Assembly (NCBI GenBank): GCA_937996755.1
Contig: CALKUS010000210.1
Span: 1 to 15,225 of the forward strand
Source: an uncultured Pseudomonadota bacterium
Lineage (GTDB): Bacteria > Pseudomonadota > Gammaproteobacteria > Xanthomonadales > Ahniellaceae
Direction: 5' to 3'
Length of the DNA: 15,225 nt
Position numbers and translations under genes: made by a program. Shown piece after piece: positions 7,353 to 13,363 of this stretch (within the stretch, counting starts at the first letter, position 1; the number at the start of each line of letters is the position of its first letter). The notes under the pieces were generated by a model that made no database searches, was not told the origin of the DNA, and saw only the letters and a program-made list of their open reading frames with translations.

Positions 7353-8168
7353 TCAGTACGATTCCGCGGGCGCCGGGAACGTCTTCTCGCGCACGGCGGC
7401 GACGTACGCGCGCACGCTCGCCTGGAACGTGTCGTGGCCCTTCTGGAAATTGCGCGCGAAGCGCGGGCGCTTGCCGGGCGTGATGCCGAGCAGGTCGTAA
7501 CAGACGAGGATCTGCCCGTCGCAGTCGACACCCGCGCCGATGCCGATCGTCGGGATGTGCAGCCCTTTCGTGATTTCGCCCGCGAGCGCCGCGGGGACCA
7601 TCTCGAACACGATCATCTGCGCGCCGGCGTCCTGCGCCGCGAGCGCGTCGGCGCGCAACTTCTCCGCCGCCGCCTCCTCGCGGCCGTGTACGCGATATCC
7701 GCCGAGCTTGTGCACCGATTGCGGCGTGAGCCCGAGGTGCGCGCACACCGGGATGTCGCGTTCGGAGAGGTATCGGATTATGTCGATGACGTGTCCCGCG
7801 CCCTCGACCTTCACCATCGCGCAGTCGCCTTCCACCATGACGCGCGCGGCGTTGCGGAAGCCGGTTTGCGGATCGGGATAGCTGCCGTAGGGCATGTCGC
7901 CCATGCGCAGCGCGCGGCGCGCGCCGCGGGCGACGCACATCGCGTGGTACACGATGTGGTCGACGGTGACGGGGATCGTGGTGTCGCGACCCTGGATCAC
8001 GTTGCCGAGCGAGTCGCCGATCAGCAGGACGTCGACGTCGCACGAATCGAAGATCGCGGCGAAGCTCGCGTCGTACGCGGTTAGCGCGACGATCTTCTCG
8101 CCCGCCGCCTTCTTCGCGGCGAGCGTGCGCACGGTCACGGGCGTGGTAGCCGGTGCATTCGCGTACAT
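7353..8168 (-). CDS. panB: 3-methyl-2-oxobutanoate hydroxymethyltransferase
   Basis: PanB transfers a hydroxymethyl group from methylene-tetrahydrofolate to 2-oxoisovalerate, making ketopantoate, the first committed step to pantothenate. The product is 271 residues (E. coli 264). The metal-binding aspartates are in LLIGDSLGNV (D52) and RMGDMPYGSY (D91); MVKVEGAG carries K120 and E122; VFEMVPA carries E189, the likely general base; IGIGAGVDCDGQILV at about 208-222 is the conserved C-terminal motif. The ATG is preceded by GGAG at about 10 bases, just inside the 16-base gap after folK. The gene sits between folK and panC in a tight same-strand operon; folate and pantothenate steps are linked here because PanB uses a folate cofactor. 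Confidence 0.97.
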   Translation of the reverse strand: MYANAPATTPVTVRTLAAKKAAGEKIVALTAYDASFAAIFDSCDVDVLLIGDSLGNVIQGRDTTIPVTVDHIVYHAMCVARGARRALRMGDMPYGSYPDPQTGFRNAARVMVEGDCAMVKVEGAGHVIDIIRYLSERDIPVCAHLGLTPQSVHKLGGYRVHGREEAAAEKLRADALAAQDAGAQMIVFEMVPAALAGEITKGLHIPTIGIGAGVDCDGQILVCYDLLGITPGKRPRFARNFQKGHDTFQASVRAYVAAVREKTFPAPAESY

Positions 8169-8184
8169 GGACTGGCTGCTCCGC

Positions 8185-8706
8185 CTATCGCACCGGAAAG
8201 GGACCGGCCGCCCGCACGGCCGAGCGTTCTACGGCATCCAGCGCTGCGAGGCAATCGCGGACGCTGCCGCGCCCGGGGATGACCACGCCCGCGGCGACCT
8301 CGGCCAGCGGCACCAGCGCGAACGCGCGCTCGTGCAGGCGTGGATGCGGCACGATGCAGTCGGGGCGCATGAACACCTCGTCGCGGTAGAGCAGCAGGTC
8401 GAGGTCGAGCACGCGCGGGCCCCAGCGGCGCTCGCTGCGCCGGTCGCGGCCGGCGAGGCGCTCCAGCGCGTGCAACGCCTGCACGAGCGCGGGCGGCGCC
8501 AGCTCGCACTCGAGCTCGACGACGGCGTTCGTGAAATCGGGCTGGTCGGCTTCGCCCCAGGGCGGCGTGCGATACAGCAGCGACTGCGCGACGACGCGCA
8601 CCGGGTGCTGCACCTCCAGCTGCCGCAGCGCGACGCGGAACTGTGCGCCCGGATTGCCGAGGTTCGCGCCGAGCCCCACGAACACACCGGCGCGCGGGCC
8701 GCGCAT
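8185..8706 (-). CDS. folK: 2-amino-4-hydroxy-6-hydroxymethyldihydropteridine pyrophosphokinase
   Basis: FolK (HPPK) transfers pyrophosphate from ATP to 6-hydroxymethyl-7,8-dihydropterin in folate synthesis. The product is 173 residues, slightly longer than the E. coli enzyme (159). Visible motifs are GLGANLG at 11-17, YRTPPWGEADQPDFTNAV at about 45-62 (pterin site), and the family signature RRWGPRVLDLDLLLY at about 93-107 with the metal-binding D101 and D103. VPHPRLHERAF at 119-129 is also conserved. The ATG lies three bases after the pcnB stop, and panB follows after 16 bases, so the gene is inside one operon. pcnB-folK neighbours are common in gammaproteobacteria. Confidence 0.96.
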   Translation of the reverse strand: MRGPRAGVFVGLGANLGNPGAQFRVALRQLEVQHPVRVVAQSLLYRTPPWGEADQPDFTNAVVELECELAPPALVQALHALERLAGRDRRSERRWGPRVLDLDLLLYRDEVFMRPDCIVPHPRLHERAFALVPLAEVAAGVVIPGRGSVRDCLAALDAVERSAVRAAGPFPVR

Positions 8707-8709
8707 CGC

Positions 8710-10059
8710 TCAGGCCCCCGGTGCGGCCGGCGGCGCACCATCGCGCCGCTTGCGCCGGCGACGCTTGCGCGGCGCGGGCGTGCCGCCGGTGGGCGGCAGC
8801 ATCTCGACGGCCACGTCGTGCGGTTCCTTCGCCACGGCGTCGCGCCACCACGCAATCGTTTCCGCGAGCGCCGGCTCTTCCTCGCCGCGCAGCAGCAGGA
8901 AATCGTACGCGGCGCGGAAGCGCGGATGCGCCATGAGGCGCATCACCTTCTTGCGCGACAGCTGCGTGAATCGATGCTGCAGCGCCCAGATCTCGAGCAT
9001 CGGGATCGAGAAACGCTTCGGCACGGCGATCAGCTTCGTCTGCTCGTGCACCGCCTGGTTCGCGGCACGCGCGAGCGCGAGCTGCGGGTCCGCGCCCTGC
9101 GCGCGCAGCTGCGCCTCGCGCGCGCGCACCGCGGGCCAGAGCAGCGCCGCAAGCAGGAACGCCGGCGTCACCGACTTGCCTTCCGCGAGCCGCTCGTCGG
9201 TGGAGCGCAACGCGTTCTCGATCAGCGGCGGCATCGCGCCGTCGCGGCCTTCCATCACCGCTGCCGTCGACGGCAGCAGGTGATGCAGCAGGCCGCTGGC
9301 CTCGAGCCAGCGGAAGCTCTCATGCGCGTGGCCGCTCATGAACAGCTTCAGCAGCTCGTCGAACAGGCGCGCGGGCGCGGCCTCGGCGATCAGCGGGGCG
9401 AGCTGCGCGATCGCGGCCCACGCCGAATCCTCGATCGTGAACCCGAGCTTCGCCGCCAGGCGCACCGCGCGCAGCATGCGCACCGGATCCTCGCGATAAC
9501 GCTGCTCGGCATCGCCGATCAGTCGCAGGCAGCGCTGCTCGACGTCGGCGAAGCCGCCGACGTAGTCGCGCACGGAAAAATCCTCGATCGCGTAGTACAG
9601 CGCGTTCACCGTGAAGTCGCGGCGGACCGCGTCGTCCTCGATGCTGCCGTAGACGTTGTCGCGCACGATGCGGCCGTCGACCACGTGCCGGTCGCCCGAG
9701 CCGTCGTCTACGTGCGCACGGAACGTGGCGACCTCGATCGTCTCGGGCCCGAACACCACATGCGCCAGGCGGAAGCGCCGCCCGATCAGGCGGCAATTGC
9801 GGAACTGCTGCTTGACCTGCTCGGGCGTCGCGTCGGTCGCGACGTCGAAGTCCTTCGGGTGGCCGCCGAGCAGCAGGTCGCGCACGGCACCGCCCACGAG
9901 ATACGCCTGGAACCCGGCGTCGCGCAGGCGATAGAGCACGCGCAGTGCGTTCGGGCTGATGTTCCGACGCGAGATGCCGTGTTGTTCGCGCGGAACGACA
10001 CGCATGGTGACGGGTTGCTGCGGCACGGGGACCGATCGTGGGAGTTCGTTGGCTTGCAT
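8710..10059 (-). CDS. pcnB: Poly(A) polymerase I
   Basis: PcnB adds poly(A) tails to RNA 3' ends and thereby promotes decay. The product is 449 residues (E. coli about 465). The class II nucleotidyltransferase head carries LVGGAVRDLLLG at 54-65 and KDFDVATDATPEQV at 69-82, with catalytic D70 and D72; RNCRLIGRRFRLAHVVFGPE at 88-107 and RRDFTVNALYY at 146-156 are strongly PcnB-like and separate it from CCA-adding enzymes, as does PREQHGISRRNIS at about 23-35. The C-terminal tail contains a KRRRRKRR cluster, as expected for RNA binding. The chosen ATG matches the usual N-terminal length; M19 (ATG at 10005) is an alternative. It is the first gene of the pcnB-folK-panB-panC unit and diverges from the tRNA-Glu gene. 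Confidence 0.95.
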   Translation of the reverse strand: MQANELPRSVPVPQQPVTMRVVPREQHGISRRNISPNALRVLYRLRDAGFQAYLVGGAVRDLLLGGHPKDFDVATDATPEQVKQQFRNCRLIGRRFRLAHVVFGPETIEVATFRAHVDDGSGDRHVVDGRIVRDNVYGSIEDDAVRRDFTVNALYYAIEDFSVRDYVGGFADVEQRCLRLIGDAEQRYREDPVRMLRAVRLAAKLGFTIEDSAWAAIAQLAPLIAEAAPARLFDELLKLFMSGHAHESFRWLEASGLLHHLLPSTAAVMEGRDGAMPPLIENALRSTDERLAEGKSVTPAFLLAALLWPAVRAREAQLRAQGADPQLALARAANQAVHEQTKLIAVPKRFSIPMLEIWALQHRFTQLSRKKVMRLMAHPRFRAAYDFLLLRGEEEPALAETIAWWRDAVAKEPHDVAVEMLPPTGGTPAPRKRRRRKRRDGAPPAAPGA

Positions 10060-10103
10060 CGGATATTCGCGGCGCTTCCTTCGCCCGGCCCCTCGCCGCG
10101 GGA

Positions 10104-10131
10104 TTGTCCCGCCCGGCGAAACGGCTATACT
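10104..10131 (+). promoter_or_regulatory. Sigma-70 type promoter of the tRNA-Glu gene
   Basis: TTGTCC at 10104-10109 and TATACT at 10126-10131 are separated by 16 bases. Transcription would start near 10138, about 60 bases before the mature tRNA. The bases just after the -10 are GC-rich (ACGCGCCC), like the discriminator of stringently controlled stable-RNA promoters. The stringent-control reading is inference. Confidence 0.7.
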
Positions 10132-10196
10132 ACGCGCCCTGTTTTCCGGACCTCAAGCCGCGCGCCAGCCGCGGGGCCCCGGACAGCGGTCACGAC

Positions 10197-10272
10197 GCTC
10201 CCTTCGTCTAGTGGTCCAGGACACCGCCCTCTCAAGGCGGGAACACGAGTTCGAACCTCGTAGGGAGCGCCA
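10197..10272 (+). tRNA. tRNA-Glu (anticodon CTC)
   Basis: A full cloverleaf is present. The acceptor arms GCTCCCT (10197-10203) and AGGGAGC (10262-10268) pair, followed by discriminator G and an encoded CCA at 10270-10272. The anticodon stem CCGCC/GGCGG holds the loop CTCTCAA with anticodon CTC, reading GAG. The T loop is TTCGAAC. The body closely resembles E. coli tRNA-Glu. The last seven bases (AGCGCCA, 10266-10272) are also the start of a 16-bp palindrome extending into the downstream repeat. Confidence 0.97.
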
Positions 10273-10398
10273 TTTTTCCGCGCAGCGGAAAAATGGCGCT
10301 ATCGAAGCAAAAGCCAGCCCGGGGTGCGAAAGCACCGCCGAGTTTGCCGCCGCCCGAGTAGGGAGCGCCATTTCCGCGCGCAGCGCGGAAATGGCGCT
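10266..10398. repeat. Composite palindromic intergenic element starting inside the tRNA-Glu 3' end
   Basis: The element is bounded by two near-identical hairpins. Hairpin 1 has 16-bp perfect arms at 10266-10281 and 10285-10300; hairpin 2 has 16-bp perfect arms at 10364-10379 and 10383-10398. Both have the three-base loop GCA and the same outer sequence AGCGCCATTT...AAATGGCGCT, separated by a 63-base core without coding sense. Hairpin 1 uses the last seven bases of the tRNA. A 16-base copy of the tRNA end (GTAGGGAGCGCCATTT, 10260-10275) recurs at 10358-10373. This looks like a mobile or amplified palindromic element (BIME/MITE-like) rather than a gene; the minus-strand open frame across it is the familiar tRNA-antisense artefact. 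Confidence 0.75.
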
Positions 10399-10447
10399 GT
10401 AGGAGCCCACCCTGTGGGCGATTCCTTCGCATCGGCAAAGCCGATGC
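10399..10447. repeat. REP-like palindrome pair upstream of fdxA
   Basis: GTAGGAGCCCACCCTGTGGGC opens a stem of GCCCAC/GTGGGC around CCT, and a second 7-bp stem GCATCGG/CCGATGC (10429-10447) with a 5-base loop follows. A GTAGGAGC head in front of a short GC palindrome is typical of REP sequences in Pseudomonas and Xanthomonas relatives (recalled, not searched). It directly abuts the tRNA-linked hairpin element. Confidence 0.55.
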
Positions 10448-10478
10448 CCGAGGACTGTCGGACTCGCCCGCCCTGCCC

Positions 10479-10484
10479 GATAAT
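10479..10484 (+). promoter_or_regulatory. Candidate -10 box of fdxA
   Basis: GATAAT matches TATAAT at five of six positions and lies about 38 bases before the fdxA ATG, in a GC-rich background. No clear -35 is found at 16-18 bases upstream, so the assignment is tentative. Confidence 0.4.
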
Positions 10485-10521
10485 CCGCGCCTGCCTCGCG
10501 ACCTCGCATTCCGGAATCGCC

Positions 10522-10845
10522 ATGCCCTTCGTCGTCACCGAAAACTGCATCAAGTGCAAGTACACCGACTGCGTGGAGGTGTGCCCCGTGGACTGCTTCC
10601 ACGAGGGACCGAACTTCCTGGTGATCGATCCGGACGAGTGCATCGACTGCACGCTCTGCGAGCCGGAGTGCCCGGTGAACGCGATCTACCCCGAGGACGA
10701 CGTCCCCGCGGGCCAGGAGGGCTTCATCGCGCTCAATGCCGAGCTCAGCAAGGGCTGGCCGGTGATCACGGTCCGCAAGGAAGCGCCGGAAGACGCGAAG
10801 GAATGGGAAGGCAAGCCGAACAAGCTGCCGCTCCTCGAACGCTAA
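10522..10845 (+). CDS. fdxA: 7Fe-8S ferredoxin FdxA
   Basis: A 107-residue low-potential electron carrier very close in sequence to Azotobacter vinelandii ferredoxin I. All nine cysteines of that protein are kept, shifted by one for the initiator Met: C9, C12, C17, C21, C25, C40, C43, C46, C50. By that homology C9, C17 and C50 bind the [3Fe-4S] cluster and C21, C40, C43 and C46 the [4Fe-4S] cluster. The family C-terminal extension is present through LLER. The ATG is fixed by homology (MPFVVTENCIKCKYTDC). GGAAT 6 bases upstream is a weak ribosome-binding site. Redox partner is not evident from the neighbours: the gene stands alone, after a tRNA and convergent to bamC. Confidence 0.96.
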   Translation: MPFVVTENCIKCKYTDCVEVCPVDCFHEGPNFLVIDPDECIDCTLCEPECPVNAIYPEDDVPAGQEGFIALNAELSKGWPVITVRKEAPEDAKEWEGKPNKLPLLER

Positions 10846-10858
10846 CCCATTCGTCCCG

Positions 10859-10879
10859 TTTTCTCGCTGCGCGAGAAAA
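10859..10879. terminator. Hairpin just downstream of fdxA
   Basis: A perfect 9-bp stem (TTTTCTCGC and GCGAGAAAA) with loop TGC begins 14 bases after the fdxA stop. It has A/T runs at the stem base but no extended T-tail on the plus strand, so it is an imperfect intrinsic terminator. Read on the minus strand it resembles the tRNA-linked hairpins, with the same GCA loop and a TTTT-pyrimidine-rich arm. Confidence 0.45.
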
Positions 10880-10903
10880 AGTTCGGGCAGAGCAGTCCGC
10901 GAC

Positions 10904-10935
10904 CGCGAAGTCAGAGGCGCGACTCTGACTTCGCG
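10904..10935. terminator. Large hairpin between convergent fdxA and bamC
   Basis: CGCGAAGTCAGAG (10904-10916) and its exact complement (10923-10935) form a 13-bp stem with a 6-base loop, 38 bases past the bamC stop codon. It can fold in both transcripts and is a plausible bidirectional 3' end for the convergent pair, although neither side has a T-run. Confidence 0.5.
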
Positions 10936-10973
10936 ACAGCCGTGTGTTCCTGGACGGGATCCAGAGCCTTCGA

Positions 10974-11582
10974 TCAGCCCAGTCGCTGCTTGAGCGCGGA
11001 AATGATCCGGCGCGCGAACTCGTCGTCCACGGCCTGGCCGCCTTCGTCCTCGACCGTCACGCGGCTGCCGTCGCCCGCGGCGCTGACGCGCACCACGCGC
11101 ACGACCTGCGCGCTCTCCGATTTCTCGCTGGTGAACAGCTTCTTGAAGAAGCCGCGGTCGTCCTTCGCGGCGACCCTGGTGACGCCGCTCAGCGTGTAGG
11201 TGCCGGCCGACTCGTCGCGCGCGGTGATCTCGCCGACTTCGGTGCGCTCGAGCGCGATGCCCACGCGGCGCCATGCGCCGGCCGGGCTGTCGCCGAGCGT
11301 CATCGTGCTGTCTTCGCCGGCGACGATCTCCGCCGCCGGCGCGTCGGACGGGATGGATTCGGGCGCCGTCTCGCTCATGCCGGTGTCGACGGACGAAGCA
11401 TCGGTCGACGGGATCGACAGCGCGCCCGTCGTGGCGGGCAGGTCGAGGTCGGGCGGCACTTCGAGCGGGCGCGATTCCCTGGCCGACTCGTAGCTCGACT
11501 TCTTGCCGAACAGGCTGCAGCCACCGCAGGCCAGCGTCATGGCGACCATCAGTGCAAGGGTGACGGGAATACGGATGCTCAT
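10974..11582 (-). CDS. bamC: Outer membrane assembly lipoprotein BamC (NlpB/DapX family), short form
   Basis: BamC is an accessory lipoprotein of the BAM complex that inserts beta-barrel proteins into the outer membrane. The 202-residue product has a signal peptide ending in TLACGGC; C22 is the probable lipidated residue though the lipobox is not ideal and C19 is possible. The mature N-terminus carries SSYESARESRPLEVPPDLDLP (about 29-49), the BamC segment that contacts BamD. After a Ser/Thr/Asp-rich linker (about 50-95), one helix-grip-like domain (about 98-200) follows, where E. coli BamC (344 residues) has two. GGAG five bases before the ATG is a good ribosome-binding site. The gene follows dapA by 35 bases, as in E. 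coli dapA-bamC. Confidence 0.85.
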   Translation of the reverse strand: MSIRIPVTLALMVAMTLACGGCSLFGKKSSYESARESRPLEVPPDLDLPATTGALSIPSTDASSVDTGMSETAPESIPSDAPAAEIVAGEDSTMTLGDSPAGAWRRVGIALERTEVGEITARDESAGTYTLSGVTRVAAKDDRGFFKKLFTSEKSESAQVVRVVRVSAAGDGSRVTVEDEGGQAVDDEFARRIISALKQRLG

Positions 11583-11617
11583 GCGGACTCCAGTGGATCG
11601 ATGTGCTGCATTCGGGT

Positions 11618-12535
11618 TCAGGCGGCGCTCGCCGCCGGATCGGGCGTGCGCTCGGCTGCGGCGACGAGCGCGAGCAGCCGCTCGGCGTCGCCACGCAGGC
11701 CCGCGGAAAGTTCCAGCAACGGCAACCGCAACGCCGGGCCGATGCGGCCCATCCGGTGCAGCAGCCATTTCACGGGAATCGGATTCGGCTCGGCGCCGAG
11801 GAACGCGTAGAGCGACGCGAGCTCCGCGTCCAGGGCGGCTGCGTCGTCGCCGCGGCCACCACGAGCCGCGTCGCACAGCGCGCGGAACGTGCGCGGCACG
11901 ACGTTGTTCGCCACCGAGATCACGCCGTCCGCGCCCGCGCGCATCGCGCGCAGCGCCGTCGGGTCGTCGCCGCTCAGGACGGCGAAACGCTCGGAGCGCA
12001 GGCCCAGCAGCGCGGCCATGCGCTCGGCGTCGGGGCGCGCCTCCTTGATCGCGACGATGCGCTCGTGCGTCGCGATGCGCGCCAGCGTCTCGGGCTGCAG
12101 GTCGCAACCGGTGCGCGAAGGCACGTTGTACGGGACCAGCGGCAGGCCGCCTTCGTCGGCCAGCGCGAGGTAGTGGCGTACGAGGCCTTCCTGCGTCGGG
12201 CGAACGTAGTAGGGCGTGACGACGAGCGCGGCCTCGGCACCGAGCGCGGCAGCGCGCCGCACCATCGCCAGCGACTTGCGCGTGCTGCCGGCGCCGCATC
12301 CCGCGATGATGCGCACGCCGGCGCGCTCCGCGACGGCCGTCGCGACGAGCCGTTCGAAGTCGGATTCCTCGAGCGCGGCCGATTCGCCGGTCGAGCCGCC
12401 GATGACGAGCGCCTGCGTGCCGCTCGCGGCGTGCCATGCGAGCAGTTTGCGGAATGCGGACAGGTCGAGCTCGCCGGACGCGTCGAACGGCGTGACCAGC
12501 GCGCAGATGCTGCCTTCGAACTTCACGGACGGCAT
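11618..12535 (-). CDS. dapA: 4-hydroxy-tetrahydrodipicolinate synthase
   Basis: DapA condenses pyruvate with aspartate semialdehyde, the first committed step toward diaminopimelate and lysine. From the chosen ATG the product is 305 residues (E. coli 292). The pyruvate-binding K164 lies in IVAIKEA; Y136 in VPYNVPSRTG and Y110 in TPYY are the catalytic tyrosines; R141 binds the substrate carboxylate; GGSTGES at 47-52 corresponds to the GTTGES loop with Ser replacing the first Thr. The ATG at 12535 aligns the N-terminus (KFEGSICALVTPF) with the family; an in-frame GTG at 12571 would add 12 residues that look non-conserved. No clear ribosome-binding site is seen. bamC follows, probably as one operon. 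Confidence 0.93.
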   Translation of the reverse strand: MPSVKFEGSICALVTPFDASGELDLSAFRKLLAWHAASGTQALVIGGSTGESAALEESDFERLVATAVAERAGVRIIAGCGAGSTRKSLAMVRRAAALGAEAALVVTPYYVRPTQEGLVRHYLALADEGGLPLVPYNVPSRTGCDLQPETLARIATHERIVAIKEARPDAERMAALLGLRSERFAVLSGDDPTALRAMRAGADGVISVANNVVPRTFRALCDAARGGRGDDAAALDAELASLYAFLGAEPNPIPVKWLLHRMGRIGPALRLPLLELSAGLRGDAERLLALVAAAERTPDPAASAA

Positions 12536-12691
12536 GTCGTCGTGGCTGGCGGGATCTGGATCGAGAATCACCGGCAGGCGCGCGGCGTATGCGCAACAGG
12601 CGCCGGGGGCCGCGCGGGAGGTCGCGATGTTAGCGGTGGTGGTCCGGGCAAGTCCATCCTGACGGGGCCGCTCCTTCGCGTGCCGCTTCGC

Positions 12692-12720
12692 TTGCGGGGC
12701 ATGGGGGGCGCCAGTATTCT
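12692..12720 (+). promoter_or_regulatory. Candidate promoter for the gcvR-like-bcp(-phoH) run
   Basis: TTGCGG (12692-12697) and TATTCT (12715-12720) stand 17 bases apart in the spacer that separates divergent dapA and the gcvR-like gene. Transcription would begin near 12727, some 50-70 bases before the gene. The match to sigma-70 boxes is moderate. The remainder of this 260-base spacer shows only a small TGCGG/CCGCA stem (12720-12733). Confidence 0.5.
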
Positions 12721-12795
12721 GCGGCCGTCCGCAAGCCGCGCTGAACGAGCCGGCGAGCGCCGTGTCAGCGATGCATGCGACATCCCACGAGCGCC

Positions 12796-13344
12796 GTGGC
12801 CCGACCGACCGCCAACGAAAACTACGTTCTCGTCACCGCGACGGCCACGCAATCCTCCGCGTCGCTCCTGCCCCTGACCAAGCGCGTCAGCGACTGCGGC
12901 TGCAACGTGCTGGAAGCGCGTCTTTCCACGCTGGGCCAGGACGTCGTGATCGCGTTGCTCGCGGTCGGCTCCTGGGACGCGATCGCGAAGCTGGAATCGT
13001 CCGCCGCGCGCCTCGAGCGCGAGGACGGCCTCAAGGTTTCCGTTTCCCGCACCGGCCCCAGGGCGCAGCAGAGCGACGTGCTGCCGTACGTGGTCGAAGT
13101 CGTTTCGGCCGACAAGCCCGGCGTCCTGTTCCAGCTCGCCGAGTTCTTCTCCACGCGCGCCATCTCGGTCGAGCAACTGAGTTCCAGCCGTTACAAGGCG
13201 ATGCAGACCGGCGCCGAGATGTTCACGGCGCAGATCACGGTGGGCATCCCGGCGAAGACGCACATCGCTTCCCTGCGCGACGACTTCCTCGAGTTCTGCG
13301 ACTCGATGAACCTGGACGCGATCATGGATCCAATGAAGTACTGA
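12796..13344 (+). CDS. GcvR-like protein with two ACT domains
   Basis: The product resembles the glycine cleavage regulator GcvR: two ACT amino-acid-sensing domains (about 8-85 and 97-175) with the family segments VSDCGCNVLEARLSTLGQDV (31-50) and GVLFQLAEFFSTRAISVEQL (109-128). In E. coli GcvR binds glycine and holds GcvA in check; whether this protein does so is unknown, since no gcvA or gcv gene is nearby. The start is given as GTG at 12796 because MARPTANENYVLVTA looks like the natural family N-terminus; ATG at 12775, seven codons upstream in frame, is an alternative. Neither has a ribosome-binding site. It is followed closely by bcp on the same strand and diverges from dapA. Confidence 0.8.
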   Translation: MARPTANENYVLVTATATQSSASLLPLTKRVSDCGCNVLEARLSTLGQDVVIALLAVGSWDAIAKLESSAARLEREDGLKVSVSRTGPRAQQSDVLPYVVEVVSADKPGVLFQLAEFFSTRAISVEQLSSSRYKAMQTGAEMFTAQITVGIPAKTHIASLRDDFLEFCDSMNLDAIMDPMKY

Positions 13345-13363
13345 GAGGGGAAAATCGACGAGC

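Noticed and set aside
7894..10263. Very long plus-strand frame antisense to pcnB and folK
   Set aside because: Composition is Arg/His/Ala-rich without domains, and the opposite strand encodes clear PcnB and FolK.
10260..10398. Attachment sites of an integrated prophage or island at tRNA-Glu
   Set aside because: The repeated tRNA end spans only 98 bp with no integrase or cargo between, so it is not an island; a palindromic repeat element explains it better.
10232..10438. Minus-strand open frame across the tRNA-Glu gene and the hairpins
   Set aside because: It is antisense to the tRNA (encoding the well-known artefact ALPTRFELVF) and its remainder is the palindromic repeat; no ribosome-binding site or independent coding sign.
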